This document shows positions 44,342 through 52,654 of a stretch of DNA of 57,818 nt, in pieces (position 1 is the first letter of the stretch; each line of letters begins with the position of its first letter). The position numbers were made by a program, and so were the translations under genes. The notes under the pieces are model-generated. The model was not told the origin of the DNA, ran no database searches, and saw only the letters and a list, made by a program, of their open reading frames with translations. The DNA comes from Candidatus Poribacteria bacterium (GTDB lineage Bacteria; Poribacteria; WGA-4E; WGA-3G): contig VYCT01000283.1 in the NCBI GenBank assembly GCA_009843785.1, forward strand, positions 1-57,818, given 5' to 3'.

Positions 44342-44620
44342 ATGAAGCATGACATCCGTAGTAAAATCAGTGCCTTTCTCAAATCTGAGGAGGGACGTGT
44401 TGGGGCTAAATCACCGTTGACATTGGGTGTGGCGAGCGCAAGCCTGTTGTTGGCTCAGATGATAATTACGCCGTCCGCTCAGGCGCATTGGGAGTGTGAT
44501 CCCTTGGAGGATGATTGTCCAGAGGGTCAGTATTGCGCAGTTCGGTGTGAGGGTACATGGCGTTCATCAGGCACTTGTTGGGGCACACTTCACAAGCATT
44601 GCCAACCAATTGATCCTTAA
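44342..44620 (+). CDS. Cys-rich peptide precursor 2 with Flp-pilin-like leader
   Basis: A 92-residue precursor. The leader MKHDIRSKISAFLKSEEG (G18) is followed by RVGAK23SPLTLGVA and a hydrophobic helix, then an AQA-HW signal-peptidase-like site after residue 48. The core has six Cys at 52, 59, 65, 69, 79 and 87; the first three coincide exactly with those of precursor 1, including C-P after the second. Both share SEEG and KSPLTLG. AAAGGAGAA precedes the ATG. The even Cys number suits three disulfides. It lies between the cytochrome/DsbA-like gene and the sugar-nucleotide genes. Confidence 0.85.
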   Translation: MKHDIRSKISAFLKSEEGRVGAKSPLTLGVASASLLLAQMIITPSAQAHWECDPLEDDCPEGQYCAVRCEGTWRSSGTCWGTLHKHCQPIDP

Positions 44621-44715
44621 TCAAGTTAACCAAGGATTAGTTAATAATCCGTTTCTGGCGGTTCGCTGTCTCTGATGGGGGACCGCTATTTCAGCAACCT
44701 TGAGAGCAGTATCAG

Positions 44716-45399
44716 ATGCAAGCGATTATTCTGTGTGGCGGATTGGCGACGCGGTTGGGTGAAATGACAAAGACAATTCCAAAAGTGTTGCTTGACGTTG
44801 TGGGTAGAACGGTTTTGGATTGGCAGCTGCAACTCCTAAAAGATGTGGATGTTGAGGAGGTTATCTTGGCATCCGGGCATCTGCACGATGTCCTTTATGA
44901 ACGCGTGGGTGGCTGTCGCGACGGTATGCATATCCGCTATGCGAAGGAGGAGCAGCGACTCGGTACCGGCGGCGCGATTCAGAATGCAATGAAACAGATT
45001 AAGAGGTCGCCCTTTTTTGTGCTGAACGGTGATGTTCTGCTTACCGACTTTTCGCTTCAAGAAATGTTAGATCGTTTTCACAAAGACATGACAGGATTGC
45101 TGTTGAGTGTATATGTTGATGATGTCCGTTCGTATGGACAAATCATATCGGATGAGAGTGGGATGATCATAACTTTTCGTGAGAAACAGCCAGTTTATTC
45201 TGCGGGGTATATCAACAGTGGGGTGTCTCTCTTTAACGAAACAATCGCCGACGCATTTCCTGAAGATAGGGGGCATTTCTCAATTGAGCAAGATGTTTTT
45301 CCGCATGTATCCAACCTCTGGACGTTGCGGACCAACGCGAATTGGATTGATATTGGTGTTCCAGAACGGTTGGCGTATGCGAGGCAACATTTTAAATGA
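44716..45399 (+). CDS. sugar-phosphate nucleotidyltransferase (HddC/RmlA-like)
   Basis: A 227-residue NTP-transferase making an NDP-sugar from a sugar 1-phosphate. The N-terminal loop is IILCGGLATRLGEMTKTIPKVLLDVVGR (the G-x-G-T-R-L motif reads GGLATRLG), with FVLNGDVLLTDF as the metal/product site and YINSGVSLFN near the end. Length and sequence are closest, by eye, to heptose-1-phosphate guanylyltransferase (HddC) and mannose-1-phosphate guanylyltransferases. Its stop overlaps the start of the mutase gene (ATGA), so the two are coupled. With the GHMP kinase at 56530 it could supply GDP-heptose or a similar donor to the cluster's glycosyltransferases (inference). Confidence 0.88.
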   Translation: MQAIILCGGLATRLGEMTKTIPKVLLDVVGRTVLDWQLQLLKDVDVEEVILASGHLHDVLYERVGGCRDGMHIRYAKEEQRLGTGGAIQNAMKQIKRSPFFVLNGDVLLTDFSLQEMLDRFHKDMTGLLLSVYVDDVRSYGQIISDESGMIITFREKQPVYSAGYINSGVSLFNETIADAFPEDRGHFSIEQDVFPHVSNLWTLRTNANWIDIGVPERLAYARQHFK

Positions 45400-46838
45400 A
45401 TCTTGACATTTTTCGAGCCTACGATATTCGCGGTGTTTCCGGCGTAGACTTTGAACCGAGGGATTTTTATCGGATTGCGCGTGCGTACACCGACTGCTTT
45501 CAACCGAAAACTGTCGCAGTTGGGCATGATGTCCGCGAGCGTTCACCGGAATTGTGGCGGCAGGTCGCGTCGGGTTTTCAAGATTCAGGTGTTAATGTCT
45601 TGAATCTCGGTCAGATTTCAACGGATATGTTGTATTTCGTTGTGGAACATTACCGGACGGATGGCGGCGTTGTCATCACGGCATCTCATAACTCGGCTGT
45701 ATTTAACGGTATGAAGCTGGTTGGGCAGCACGCCACGCCGATTTCCGTTGATACTGGACTCTTTGCAGTGCGTGATGCTGTTAAGAGGGGAACCTCGCTT
45801 GCGAAACAGAACGGACACTGCCGAGGGAACCTTCGGGCAATACCGTTTCTGGATGCCTACTTATCGCACCTTCGCTCGTTTGTAGATTTGCAAGGGTTGT
45901 CCGAAAAGCGAATTGTTCTCAACGCTAATGGTGGATTTGCGGGGCAGATCGCTGATCGGCTATTGGTAGATACACCGATTCAGGCGTGTCAGCGATTGTT
46001 TACGGAGCCAGATGGAAGTTTCGCAGAGATTCCTGGAGGTAGACCGGATCCGCTGAGGCCGGAGAATCGAGGCTTAACCACAGCAGCGGTTCAGCAGACG
46101 GGAGCGGATCTGGCAGTGGCATGGGATGCGGATGCCGATAGGTGCTTTTTCTTTGATGAGACGGGGGCGTTTGTTGAGGGTTGCTATATCACGGCGTTGC
46201 TTGCAGAAAAACTTCTTCGGCGGCAGAGAGGTGGTGTCATTTTTGATCCGAGAGCGGTGTGGGCGGTAGAGGATGTTGTCGTTTCTAATAAAGGCAGACC
46301 GATTTTGAGTCGATGTGGGCACTCGTTTATCAAAGCGGGTATGCGAGAAAGTCAGGCACTTTTTGGTGGAGAAGCGAGTGGACATTACTATTTCCGAGAC
46401 AATTTCTATGCCGATAACGGGATGATCCCGTTTCTGCTGGTGCTTGAATATCTAAGTATCGAAAGAATGTCGCTGGCTGAAGTCGTCAATCGTTTGCGAG
46501 CCGCGTATCCGGTCTCCGGTGAGATCAACTACGCATTTGAAACTAACCGTCAAATGCAAAATACGTTGGATGCGGTCAATACTGCAATCCGCTATTGGGG
46601 TGATCCGTGCCTTGAGGCACCGATTGATGGTTTGTCTGTGAGGTTTCTATCGGGTCCTGGCCGTTGGCGGTTCAATCTCCGGAAATCGAATACAGAGTCG
46701 TTGCTGCGACTTAATGTTGAAACGATTGGAGACGAGGACCTTCTCATTGAGAAGACGATGCAAATTAGTGAGAAACTTGAGAGCCTCGGGGGCAAACGTG
46801 AAACAAAATGCCGTTGGGAGACTGAAAAGTTTGCTTAA
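45396..46838 (+). CDS. phosphomannomutase/phosphoglucomutase family enzyme
   Basis: A 480-residue alpha-D-phosphohexomutase. The catalytic phosphoserine loop is VVITASHNSAVFNGMK, the metal loop WDADADRCFFFD (DxDxDR), the sugar-binding loop GGEASGHYYFRD, and the phosphate loop RKSNTESLLRLNVE. The Pro normally following NTE is Ser here. It interconverts sugar 6- and 1-phosphates, the step before the nucleotidyltransferase with which it overlaps by 4 bp. Whether the sugar is mannose, glucose or a heptose cannot be told from sequence alone. Confidence 0.92.
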   Translation: MNLDIFRAYDIRGVSGVDFEPRDFYRIARAYTDCFQPKTVAVGHDVRERSPELWRQVASGFQDSGVNVLNLGQISTDMLYFVVEHYRTDGGVVITASHNSAVFNGMKLVGQHATPISVDTGLFAVRDAVKRGTSLAKQNGHCRGNLRAIPFLDAYLSHLRSFVDLQGLSEKRIVLNANGGFAGQIADRLLVDTPIQACQRLFTEPDGSFAEIPGGRPDPLRPENRGLTTAAVQQTGADLAVAWDADADRCFFFDETGAFVEGCYITALLAEKLLRRQRGGVIFDPRAVWAVEDVVVSNKGRPILSRCGHSFIKAGMRESQALFGGEASGHYYFRDNFYADNGMIPFLLVLEYLSIERMSLAEVVNRLRAAYPVSGEINYAFETNRQMQNTLDAVNTAIRYWGDPCLEAPIDGLSVRFLSGPGRWRFNLRKSNTESLLRLNVETIGDEDLLIEKTMQISEKLESLGGKRETKCRWETEKFA

Positions 46839-46891
46839 AAAACACAAATTTGAACTAACTTCTTTAGATGCCTCTATTTTTTTGCATATTA

Positions 46892-46924
46892 TGCACGTTT
46901 TTTGCCGAAAATTAGGGTCTTTAA
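46892..46924 (+). promoter_or_regulatory. TGCACG-N20-TCTTTAA promoter-like motif, copy B
   Basis: TGCACG at 46892-46897 and TCTTTAA at 46918-46924, 20 bp apart, in a T-rich context about 177 bp upstream of the sigma-propeller gene start at 47101. Same boxes and spacing as at 33665 and 50087. Confidence 0.55.
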
Positions 46925-47100
46925 AAAGAGAAACAATCAGATGATTCAAATTTAAGAATTTCGGTTTGCTATTGTGTATGGTATACTCTTAACGAGAAAA
47001 GAAAAATCTATCTTATACCGACACAGGGCAAGTTACTTCAAGGAATAGCGTCTTATTTTCAATCATTTAGGTCTATTCGTTGATGATGGAGAATCTAATC

Positions 47101-50052
47101 ATGGAAAATGATGCACAATTGATCTACAGAGTTTTATCAGGCGACGATGAAGCGTTTACTGCGTTGGTCCGAAAACATCAACAAAGTGTTCACGCACTTG
47201 CTTGGCGGCGGGTTGGCGATTTTCATTTTGCCGAAGAAATTACGCAGGACACCTTCCTTCAAGCATATAAGAAACTCTCAACGCTCAAGAACCCGAGTCA
47301 GTTTTCTGGGTGGCTTTATGTCATTGCGAATCGACGTTGTAATAAGTGGCTCCTAAAGAACAAATCCGCAGTAAAATCGCTGGAGGATGTCTCCATGGTA
47401 GAAATAGAGAACACCTTTTATGAACGTTATGTATCGGAGCAAAACGAAGAGCAAGCTCACACGCATCGCCGCAAACTCGTTAGGAAACTTCTGGACAAAT
47501 TGCCAGAGAGCGAACGCACGGTCATGACGCTCTACTATCTCGGCGAAATGACAACGAAGGAGATTAGTAAGTTTCTGGGAGTATCGGTCAACACGATTAC
47601 GAGTCGGCTTCAGCGGGCGCGAAAGCGTTTACAACAGGAGGAGGAGTTCTTGATTCAAGAAACACTCGGGGGTATCCAATTATCTAATAGCCTTACGGAA
47701 GACATCGCTCGGAAAGTTGCGGATGTGCGGTTGACACCACCTGCAAATTGGAAACCTTTTATACCGTGGATGGCTCTTGGTACGGCAGCGGTTTTGGTGA
47801 TGCTGCTGCTAAGTGCGAGCAATCAATACTTTTTGCGTTTCCAGAAGCCGTATAGTTTTGAGGCAGAATCTGAACGGACGGTTGAGATTATTGACGCACT
47901 TGTCGTTCTTAAGAGTGAGGCGAAACCGGCAGTGCGAAATCAAGCAGGGCGCGCTGCCGCGACCAATAAAAACGGCGGTGATGGTGTGCAGGTTTCGGCA
48001 TCAGTTTTAGCTTCTAATGCAGAGGACGAGTTGGTCAGAACTTCGACATCGCGGTGGACACAGACATCTGGACCGCAAGGGAGTCCTGTCTTTGATGTAT
48101 TTACTACATCTGGGGGTGCGCTTCTCGCCTTCTCACAGACAGGGTTTTACAAATTCACAGCCAACGCGACTGTGTGGATGCCTGTTGAAATTGATGTTTC
48201 GACCGGAACGTTGCGGGCCCCTATGACAGAGCATGCCGGGGTGTTTTACCTTGTCTCTAACGATGCAGTGTTTGCCTCGACCAATGATGGCGAGACATGG
48301 AACGCGTTTTGCACCCGGCCCAATGGAAATGCTGTTGGACTTGTTATCGTGAGTGAAATGCAGCAAACGGATAGGACAATGTATCTTGCCCTTGAAAATA
48401 AAGGTGTGTTCCGTTCTACAGATGCCGGAGAACAGTGGGTACTTCTTGACGATGGATTGATGGGCAAGACGATTTCTAAGGTGGCTGCCGTTGGGAACAC
48501 AGTATTTGCTGGCACAGACAGCGGGCTCTATCGTCTTGATGCGGACGTTGGCGTTTGGGAACGACTGCTTGAGGGTGTGTCCGGATCTATTTACGCTTTA
48601 GCGGTTTCTGAGGATAGTCTTTATGTCAGCACAGGTCCTAATTTTCGGATGTTGCAACAGATTGGATCAAAGCCTGGAAAAATAGCGCAGGCAATACATA
48701 ACGACAATTCAAATTTGAGTAGAATTTTTCACTCCGCTGACTTAGGATCGTCTTGGACTGAGATAACGCCTACAAACGGATCTCGCCCTATCAAATCAAT
48801 AACTGGTATAAGTTTGTTGGTTGCTGGTAAGACGATCTTAGCACAAGCCGGTAGGCAGTTCCGGTCAAGGGATAACGGACAGACTTGGGTCGATCTTGGG
48901 TTTGGCACGAATTCGCATATACTTAATGGTTTTTCGTCTGTAGCGGTCAACGAGAACACATTTTACAAAGTAGGGATATTCGGTATTCATCGGACGACTG
49001 ATGGCGGCGAATCGTGGCATCTGTTTATGGATGGGATAGTGGGAACTGGGGTCTTGGATTTGGTTCAGGTCAATAACTGGTTCTATGCACACACTAATAC
49101 GGACATTGTCCTATCGACAGATAGTGGTGAATCGTGGAGTCCTGTTCGCGTTAAAACTAATGGCGTTAATTCTAAACTACTCAATAGAAAAGACTCTCAC
49201 CCTAATTTCTCTGGTCATTCATGGTTAGCGATTGCTGATAATGCCTTTTATGTCATTACGCCGGAAAGAGAGAATTTGCACGTCCTTCGTTTGTCAGATG
49301 ACGGCAAGGCACTTATTCCGATTCATGGGGTTCCCGCTTTTGAAGTGGATGTCCCGTCCACAAATAATAGGAACGCCGAACGGAGGCAGTTATCTGAGAG
49401 ACTTGAAAAGGGCGATGACTTGGGAGACACATTGTGGGGTAGAGAAGATGAAATAATTGGGGCGTTTGCTGTCAGTGGTGAAACGTTTTACACGGAGTAT
49501 CAGCGAAAATTGTTCAAATGGCAACTCGGCGATGCAGAATGGAAAGACACAGGGTTGGCGGATACAGGCGAGCAGTCTGATGGTGATTTGAAATATGGGT
49601 TTCGATTAGCGGCTTCAGGAGAGACCCTCTACGTCGGCAAACGGGATGGCAGATTGTTCCAATCGCTGGATGCGGGAAGCAGTTGGAAGGACATTACGCC
49701 GAACCTTCCACGTCGGCTTACCTGTTTCAAGGAGATTGTCTTTGCTGGTTCGAGGGTTTACGTCGCGACAGACACGGGTATCTTAGCCTCACAAACCGGT
49801 CTACACTGGCGCGTCATCGCCGATGAAGTCGTTATAGACAGGCTTGCTGTGGACGGCACCACGATTTACGGTGCCGGCGATACAGGGGCCTATCGTTTGG
49901 ATGTTCATGACAAGTGGGAACAGATTTCGCCGGTAGTGCCGGGTAAGGTGCTTTCGCTCGTTGTTGATCGCAATAGACTTTATGTTGCCACGGAGCGACG
50001 TGGGATATTTCATATCTTGCTTGAGGAAAATAAAGACTTGGTAAATCATTAA
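47101..50052 (+). CDS. ECF sigma factor fused through a membrane helix to a BNR/YCF48-like propeller
   Basis: A 983-residue protein. Sigma region 2 is at about residues 5-80 (AEEITQDTFLQAYKKL, FSGWLYVIANRRC). Region 4 is at about 125-185 (PESERTVMTLYYLGEMTTKEISKFLGVSVNTITSRLQRARKRLQ). A transmembrane helix is at about 225-243 (PWMALGTAAVLVMLLLSAS). A 700-residue propeller of BNR/photosystem-stability-factor repeats follows (STNDGETWNAF, RSTDAGEQWVLLDDG, RTTDGGESWHLFMDG, QSLDAGSSWKDITP). So the sigma part is cytoplasmic and the propeller extracytoplasmic: a one-protein sensor/transcription switch without a separate anti-sigma. I chose the ATG at 47101 because it aligns with the sigma gene at 4791 and has GGAG upstream; it could begin 7 codons earlier. 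Confidence 0.87.
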   Translation: MENDAQLIYRVLSGDDEAFTALVRKHQQSVHALAWRRVGDFHFAEEITQDTFLQAYKKLSTLKNPSQFSGWLYVIANRRCNKWLLKNKSAVKSLEDVSMVEIENTFYERYVSEQNEEQAHTHRRKLVRKLLDKLPESERTVMTLYYLGEMTTKEISKFLGVSVNTITSRLQRARKRLQQEEEFLIQETLGGIQLSNSLTEDIARKVADVRLTPPANWKPFIPWMALGTAAVLVMLLLSASNQYFLRFQKPYSFEAESERTVEIIDALVVLKSEAKPAVRNQAGRAAATNKNGGDGVQVSASVLASNAEDELVRTSTSRWTQTSGPQGSPVFDVFTTSGGALLAFSQTGFYKFTANATVWMPVEIDVSTGTLRAPMTEHAGVFYLVSNDAVFASTNDGETWNAFCTRPNGNAVGLVIVSEMQQTDRTMYLALENKGVFRSTDAGEQWVLLDDGLMGKTISKVAAVGNTVFAGTDSGLYRLDADVGVWERLLEGVSGSIYALAVSEDSLYVSTGPNFRMLQQIGSKPGKIAQAIHNDNSNLSRIFHSADLGSSWTEITPTNGSRPIKSITGISLLVAGKTILAQAGRQFRSRDNGQTWVDLGFGTNSHILNGFSSVAVNENTFYKVGIFGIHRTTDGGESWHLFMDGIVGTGVLDLVQVNNWFYAHTNTDIVLSTDSGESWSPVRVKTNGVNSKLLNRKDSHPNFSGHSWLAIADNAFYVITPERENLHVLRLSDDGKALIPIHGVPAFEVDVPSTNNRNAERRQLSERLEKGDDLGDTLWGREDEIIGAFAVSGETFYTEYQRKLFKWQLGDAEWKDTGLADTGEQSDGDLKYGFRLAASGETLYVGKRDGRLFQSLDAGSSWKDITPNLPRRLTCFKEIVFAGSRVYVATDTGILASQTGLHWRVIADEVVIDRLAVDGTTIYGAGDTGAYRLDVHDKWEQISPVVPGKVLSLVVDRNRLYVATERRGIFHILLEENKDLVNH

Positions 50053-50086
50053 ATATGACAATTTTGCTGCAATTTTTGTCATGTTT

Positions 50087-50119
50087 TGCACGAAAACCAC
50101 CAAAAAATTTGGTCTTTAA
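50087..50119 (+). promoter_or_regulatory. TGCACG-N20-TCTTTAA promoter-like motif, copy C
   Basis: TGCACG at 50087-50092 and TCTTTAA at 50113-50119, 20 bp apart, ending 31 bp before the GTG start of the chimeric gene at 50151. The position right after the sigma-propeller gene suggests a target of that sigma factor. Confidence 0.6.
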
Positions 50120-50150
50120 GTGTTATACATTACGAAAGAAGGAGACTTGT

Positions 50151-50858
50151 GTGAAAAAATACATATTGCTGCTGCTTTTCTTAACCGCTATCGTCGTCGG
50201 TCCGTTTGCTTATCAGCGGTGGAGTGAGGCGAAAAGGTTACGGCACATCAGAGAAACAAAACAAACTGCTGCACAGATTCATGCGACACCTTTGAAGGGT
50301 TTTCTGCAACAATTGGATCAGGCTTCGCCACACCAAACAGGGCTCGTGCTTTTCACTGGTAACACACAGGCACATCTCGAACCGTGTGGTTGTTTCATCG
50401 GTCAGTCGGGCGGTTTACCAAGACGTGCGACTGCGATTTCGAGTATCAAGGATAAAGGGTTCTCACCCCTATTAGTCGATCTCGGCGGGTTTCTTCCAGT
50501 TGAAGGTGAAAGAGAGAAACTCAGCATAGCAGCGAGAGAGGTCGCGATATCTTACACGTGGGATTCGACTGTCAGGCAGATTCTCAATCGCTTCAGGGAA
50601 AGTCAAAAAAAAAGAATGATCAATCACAGGCTCGCAGATCCATTGTCGTTTACGAAACATTACAATCGTGCGCGAGGAACGCTTGAGTTTCAGGCTCGTG
50701 ACTTACTTGATGGTTCTCCGATATATGATATCGAAAAAGCGATTGCGATGACGCTTTGGAATACGCATACGCCTAAAGAGATGGAAGCATTACTCTCGCA
50801 TCTCTGCCAAGACGCGGGGCGAGTCAAACGAATTATGACAGAAATGCATGAAACTTAA
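50151..50858 (+). CDS. chimeric gene: cytochrome-fusion N-terminus joined to glycosyltransferase C-terminus
   Basis: A 235-residue product from a GTG with GAAGGAG upstream. Residues 1 to about 115 match the N-terminus of the 42305 protein: signal anchor, QRWSEAKRL against SQWSESRRI, and AHLEPCGC with QSGGLPRRA. From about residue 120 (REKLSIAAREVAISYTWDSTVRQILNRF) to the end it matches the C-terminus of the PqqD-glycosyltransferase at 33747 (ARQRALLFTWDKTARRIVQLF and the final helical domain). Haem sites, thioredoxin domain, PqqD domain and the catalytic GT core are all missing. It is probably the scar of a deletion between tandem cluster copies and is unlikely to keep either activity. Confidence 0.85.
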   Translation: MKKYILLLLFLTAIVVGPFAYQRWSEAKRLRHIRETKQTAAQIHATPLKGFLQQLDQASPHQTGLVLFTGNTQAHLEPCGCFIGQSGGLPRRATAISSIKDKGFSPLLVDLGGFLPVEGEREKLSIAAREVAISYTWDSTVRQILNRFRESQKKRMINHRLADPLSFTKHYNRARGTLEFQARDLLDGSPIYDIEKAIAMTLWNTHTPKEMEALLSHLCQDAGRVKRIMTEMHET

Positions 50859-50889
50859 TTATGAACGCGCAAAAAAATACATAAAAGGC

Positions 50890-51174
50890 TTTTAAAATGT
50901 GAGCCTTTGGCTTACTATCTGTTGCGACGATATGAGCCGTTCATTAGCATTGATGGATTTGGTATGAAATGAAGCATAGACGCGAGCGATACACCCCTAC
51001 GCTCCGTTCTTCGGTGTTAGTGATACAGTTTGGCTGGCGGAACGTCAATCAGTGCCGTCAGCGATTGTCGTGAACTTCAAAATGAAAGGAGGTGATATTC
51101 ATGCAAAGACACATTTCGCCAATTGCTAAGCAACGCATCAGTGACTTCTTCACACAGGAAGACGGCAACGTCGG
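50890..51174 (+). repeat. 285-bp direct repeat, copy 1 (peptide leader plus upstream region)
   Basis: This segment recurs at 54434-54718 without gaps (constant offset 3544) and with only scattered mismatches. It covers 211 bp of upstream DNA and the first 24-25 codons of peptide precursor 3. Near-identity including the non-coding part means a recent duplication. Confidence 0.9.
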
Positions 51175-51594
51175 GCGGAAAAACGCGCTGATGGCAGGCA
51201 CTGTCCTCAGTAGTGTGATGCTTGCTGCGACGCTGTTCGCCCCAGGGGCTGCCAACGCTTATCCCATGTGGTGTTCTGAGGGGTATAACCCGTGCGGTGA
51301 GACAGAAGTAGGAAACTACGAATGCTGCAGCCTTGATCAGGATTGCTGCTCAGAGTGGAACAAAGTGGAAATGAAATGGGACTATTCCTGCACTTATGGC
51401 TACTGTCCATAATAGAGGATTCTATCATGCTTTTGAGCAGATGTAATTCTCATGTTTGATACTATTTCAGATGCGACGCAACCCCCATCCTGAGATCCTC
51501 ATTAGGAGGGAGAACGACCTTTCTTTCTCTTTCCTTTTCGGAGAAATTGGGTGGGTATAGAAAAGCATAGGGGTGTATCGCTCGCGTCTATGCT
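50973..51594. mobile_element. 31-bp inverted repeats bracketing peptide gene 3
   Basis: The 31-bp sequence at 50973-51003 (starting AGCATAGACGCGAGCGATAC) recurs in inverted orientation at 51564-51594 with a single mismatch, enclosing precursor gene 3. No transposase is present and no target duplication is evident. It might be a mobile cassette, an invertible segment or a pair of dispersed repeats; I favour repeats captured around the gene. Confidence 0.5.
51101..51412 (+). CDS. Cys-rich peptide precursor 3 with Flp-pilin-like leader
   Basis: A 103-residue precursor starting at the ATG at 51101 after AAAGGAGGTGAT; a GTG nine bases earlier lies inside that ribosome site. The leader ends TQEDG22, followed by NVGRK27NALMAG and a hydrophobic helix, then an ANA-YP signal-peptidase-like site after residue 53. 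The core holds eight Cys at 58, 65, 75, 76, 82, 83, 97 and 102, with the same C-x6-C start as precursors 1 and 2. The Lys at +5 after the Gly is shared by all three. The core pattern (CC pairs) resembles disulfide-rich knottin-like peptides, but the fold is not predictable from this alone. Confidence 0.84.
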   Translation: MQRHISPIAKQRISDFFTQEDGNVGRKNALMAGTVLSSVMLAATLFAPGAANAYPMWCSEGYNPCGETEVGNYECCSLDQDCCSEWNKVEMKWDYSCTYGYCP

Positions 51595-51652
51595 CACCTT
51601 CACTCAAATTTGAGCAACGCATCTATTCACAAAAAGTTAGGGAGGGTTTCTG

Positions 51653-52555
51653 ATGTTTATTAACTGTAAGTTTCTACTCAGTGTGGTGTTATTGTTTAGT
51701 TTAGTTCTACCAGTATTTTCTTTCGAGCCTTCGGGTGGTGTTTTGATGCTTGATGGCAATGATGACTATGCGATCCTTCCGCTTGAGGAACACGGTTATA
51801 TTTTCCCAAGAAACACCGATGAGTTTACTGTTGAGGTATGGTTCTATCCGAAAGCTGAAACTGAACCGGAGCCAGGAACGTCAAATATTATTCTCAGTCA
51901 GCAAGTTCGCTTGGGATTGCTGCCAAATAATAATAAAAATTGTAGGAGACTGCCGCTCGGTGAGAAGGGTGAAATGTGTGCCTCAGGTATAGCATATCTT
52001 GAAGGCGGAGGAGCGCACGGTGTCAAAAGCATGGATGTTCCCATCAAAAAGGACCAATGGAACTATCTGGCAGTCATCTTCAAGGACAGCACGTTGTATG
52101 TGGCATACAACGATCAAATCTATCGAACACAGAGAGATGACCGTCTGAACGTCATAGGAGGGGAGCTGCGTTTCCCTGAATGGTTTAAACATTTCTGTGT
52201 GGGCGGTTTTGGTAAAAAAGAATTAGTCCAACATATACCTTATTTTCATGGCGATATTGATGCGATAAGGTTTTCAGATATTGCTCGGTACGATTTACCT
52301 GCCGAGCCGGGGCCCTCGCCGTTTGATCCACCACAGCGTTTCTCGAGCGATAAACACACGTTGGCACTCTGGGATTTTAATGACAAAGCAGATGCAGATC
52401 GCTTTGAAGATACGTCTGGGAATGGGTATACCTTAATCGGCATGAACGGTGCGATTACCAGTGGTGCGCTTGCTGTCAATCCTGCTAATACGTCTATAGC
52501 CACGACATGGGGGCAAATCAAGTTGGAATCCAGAGACATTCCGTTTTCGGATTAA
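51653..52555 (+). CDS. secreted LamG/concanavalin A-like protein (1) with C-terminal TTWG tag
   Basis: A 300-residue exported protein with signal peptide FLLSVVLLFSLVLPVFSF and AGGGAGGG upstream of the ATG. The body is a LamG-type jelly roll (about residues 30-240): GVLMLDGNDDYAILP, EFTVEVWFYPKAE, KDQWNYLAVIFKDSTLYVAYND, HGDIDAIRFSDIARY, TLALWDFND. It ends AVNPANTSIATTWGQIKLES plus a short tail, carrying the ATTWGQIK tag. LamG domains bind glycans or proteins, so it might recognise the glycosylated product or a host surface; that is inference. A terminator follows. Confidence 0.85.
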   Translation: MFINCKFLLSVVLLFSLVLPVFSFEPSGGVLMLDGNDDYAILPLEEHGYIFPRNTDEFTVEVWFYPKAETEPEPGTSNIILSQQVRLGLLPNNNKNCRRLPLGEKGEMCASGIAYLEGGGAHGVKSMDVPIKKDQWNYLAVIFKDSTLYVAYNDQIYRTQRDDRLNVIGGELRFPEWFKHFCVGGFGKKELVQHIPYFHGDIDAIRFSDIARYDLPAEPGPSPFDPPQRFSSDKHTLALWDFNDKADADRFEDTSGNGYTLIGMNGAITSGALAVNPANTSIATTWGQIKLESRDIPFSD

Positions 52556-52595
52556 CTGAAATTAGATTCAGATTTACTTAACTTGCTGATGTAAC

Positions 52596-52629
52596 ACGCG
52601 GATTTCCAAAATCTGCTTTCGCGTTTTTT
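52596..52629 (+). terminator. rho-independent terminator after LamG gene 1
   Basis: ACGCG-GATTT (52596-52605) pairs with AAATC (52609-52613) and CGCGT (52620-52624) with a bulge, followed by six T. It is 40 bp after the stop codon. Confidence 0.65.
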
Positions 52630-52654
52630 ATTATCCATAAGGAGGCAAATTTTA

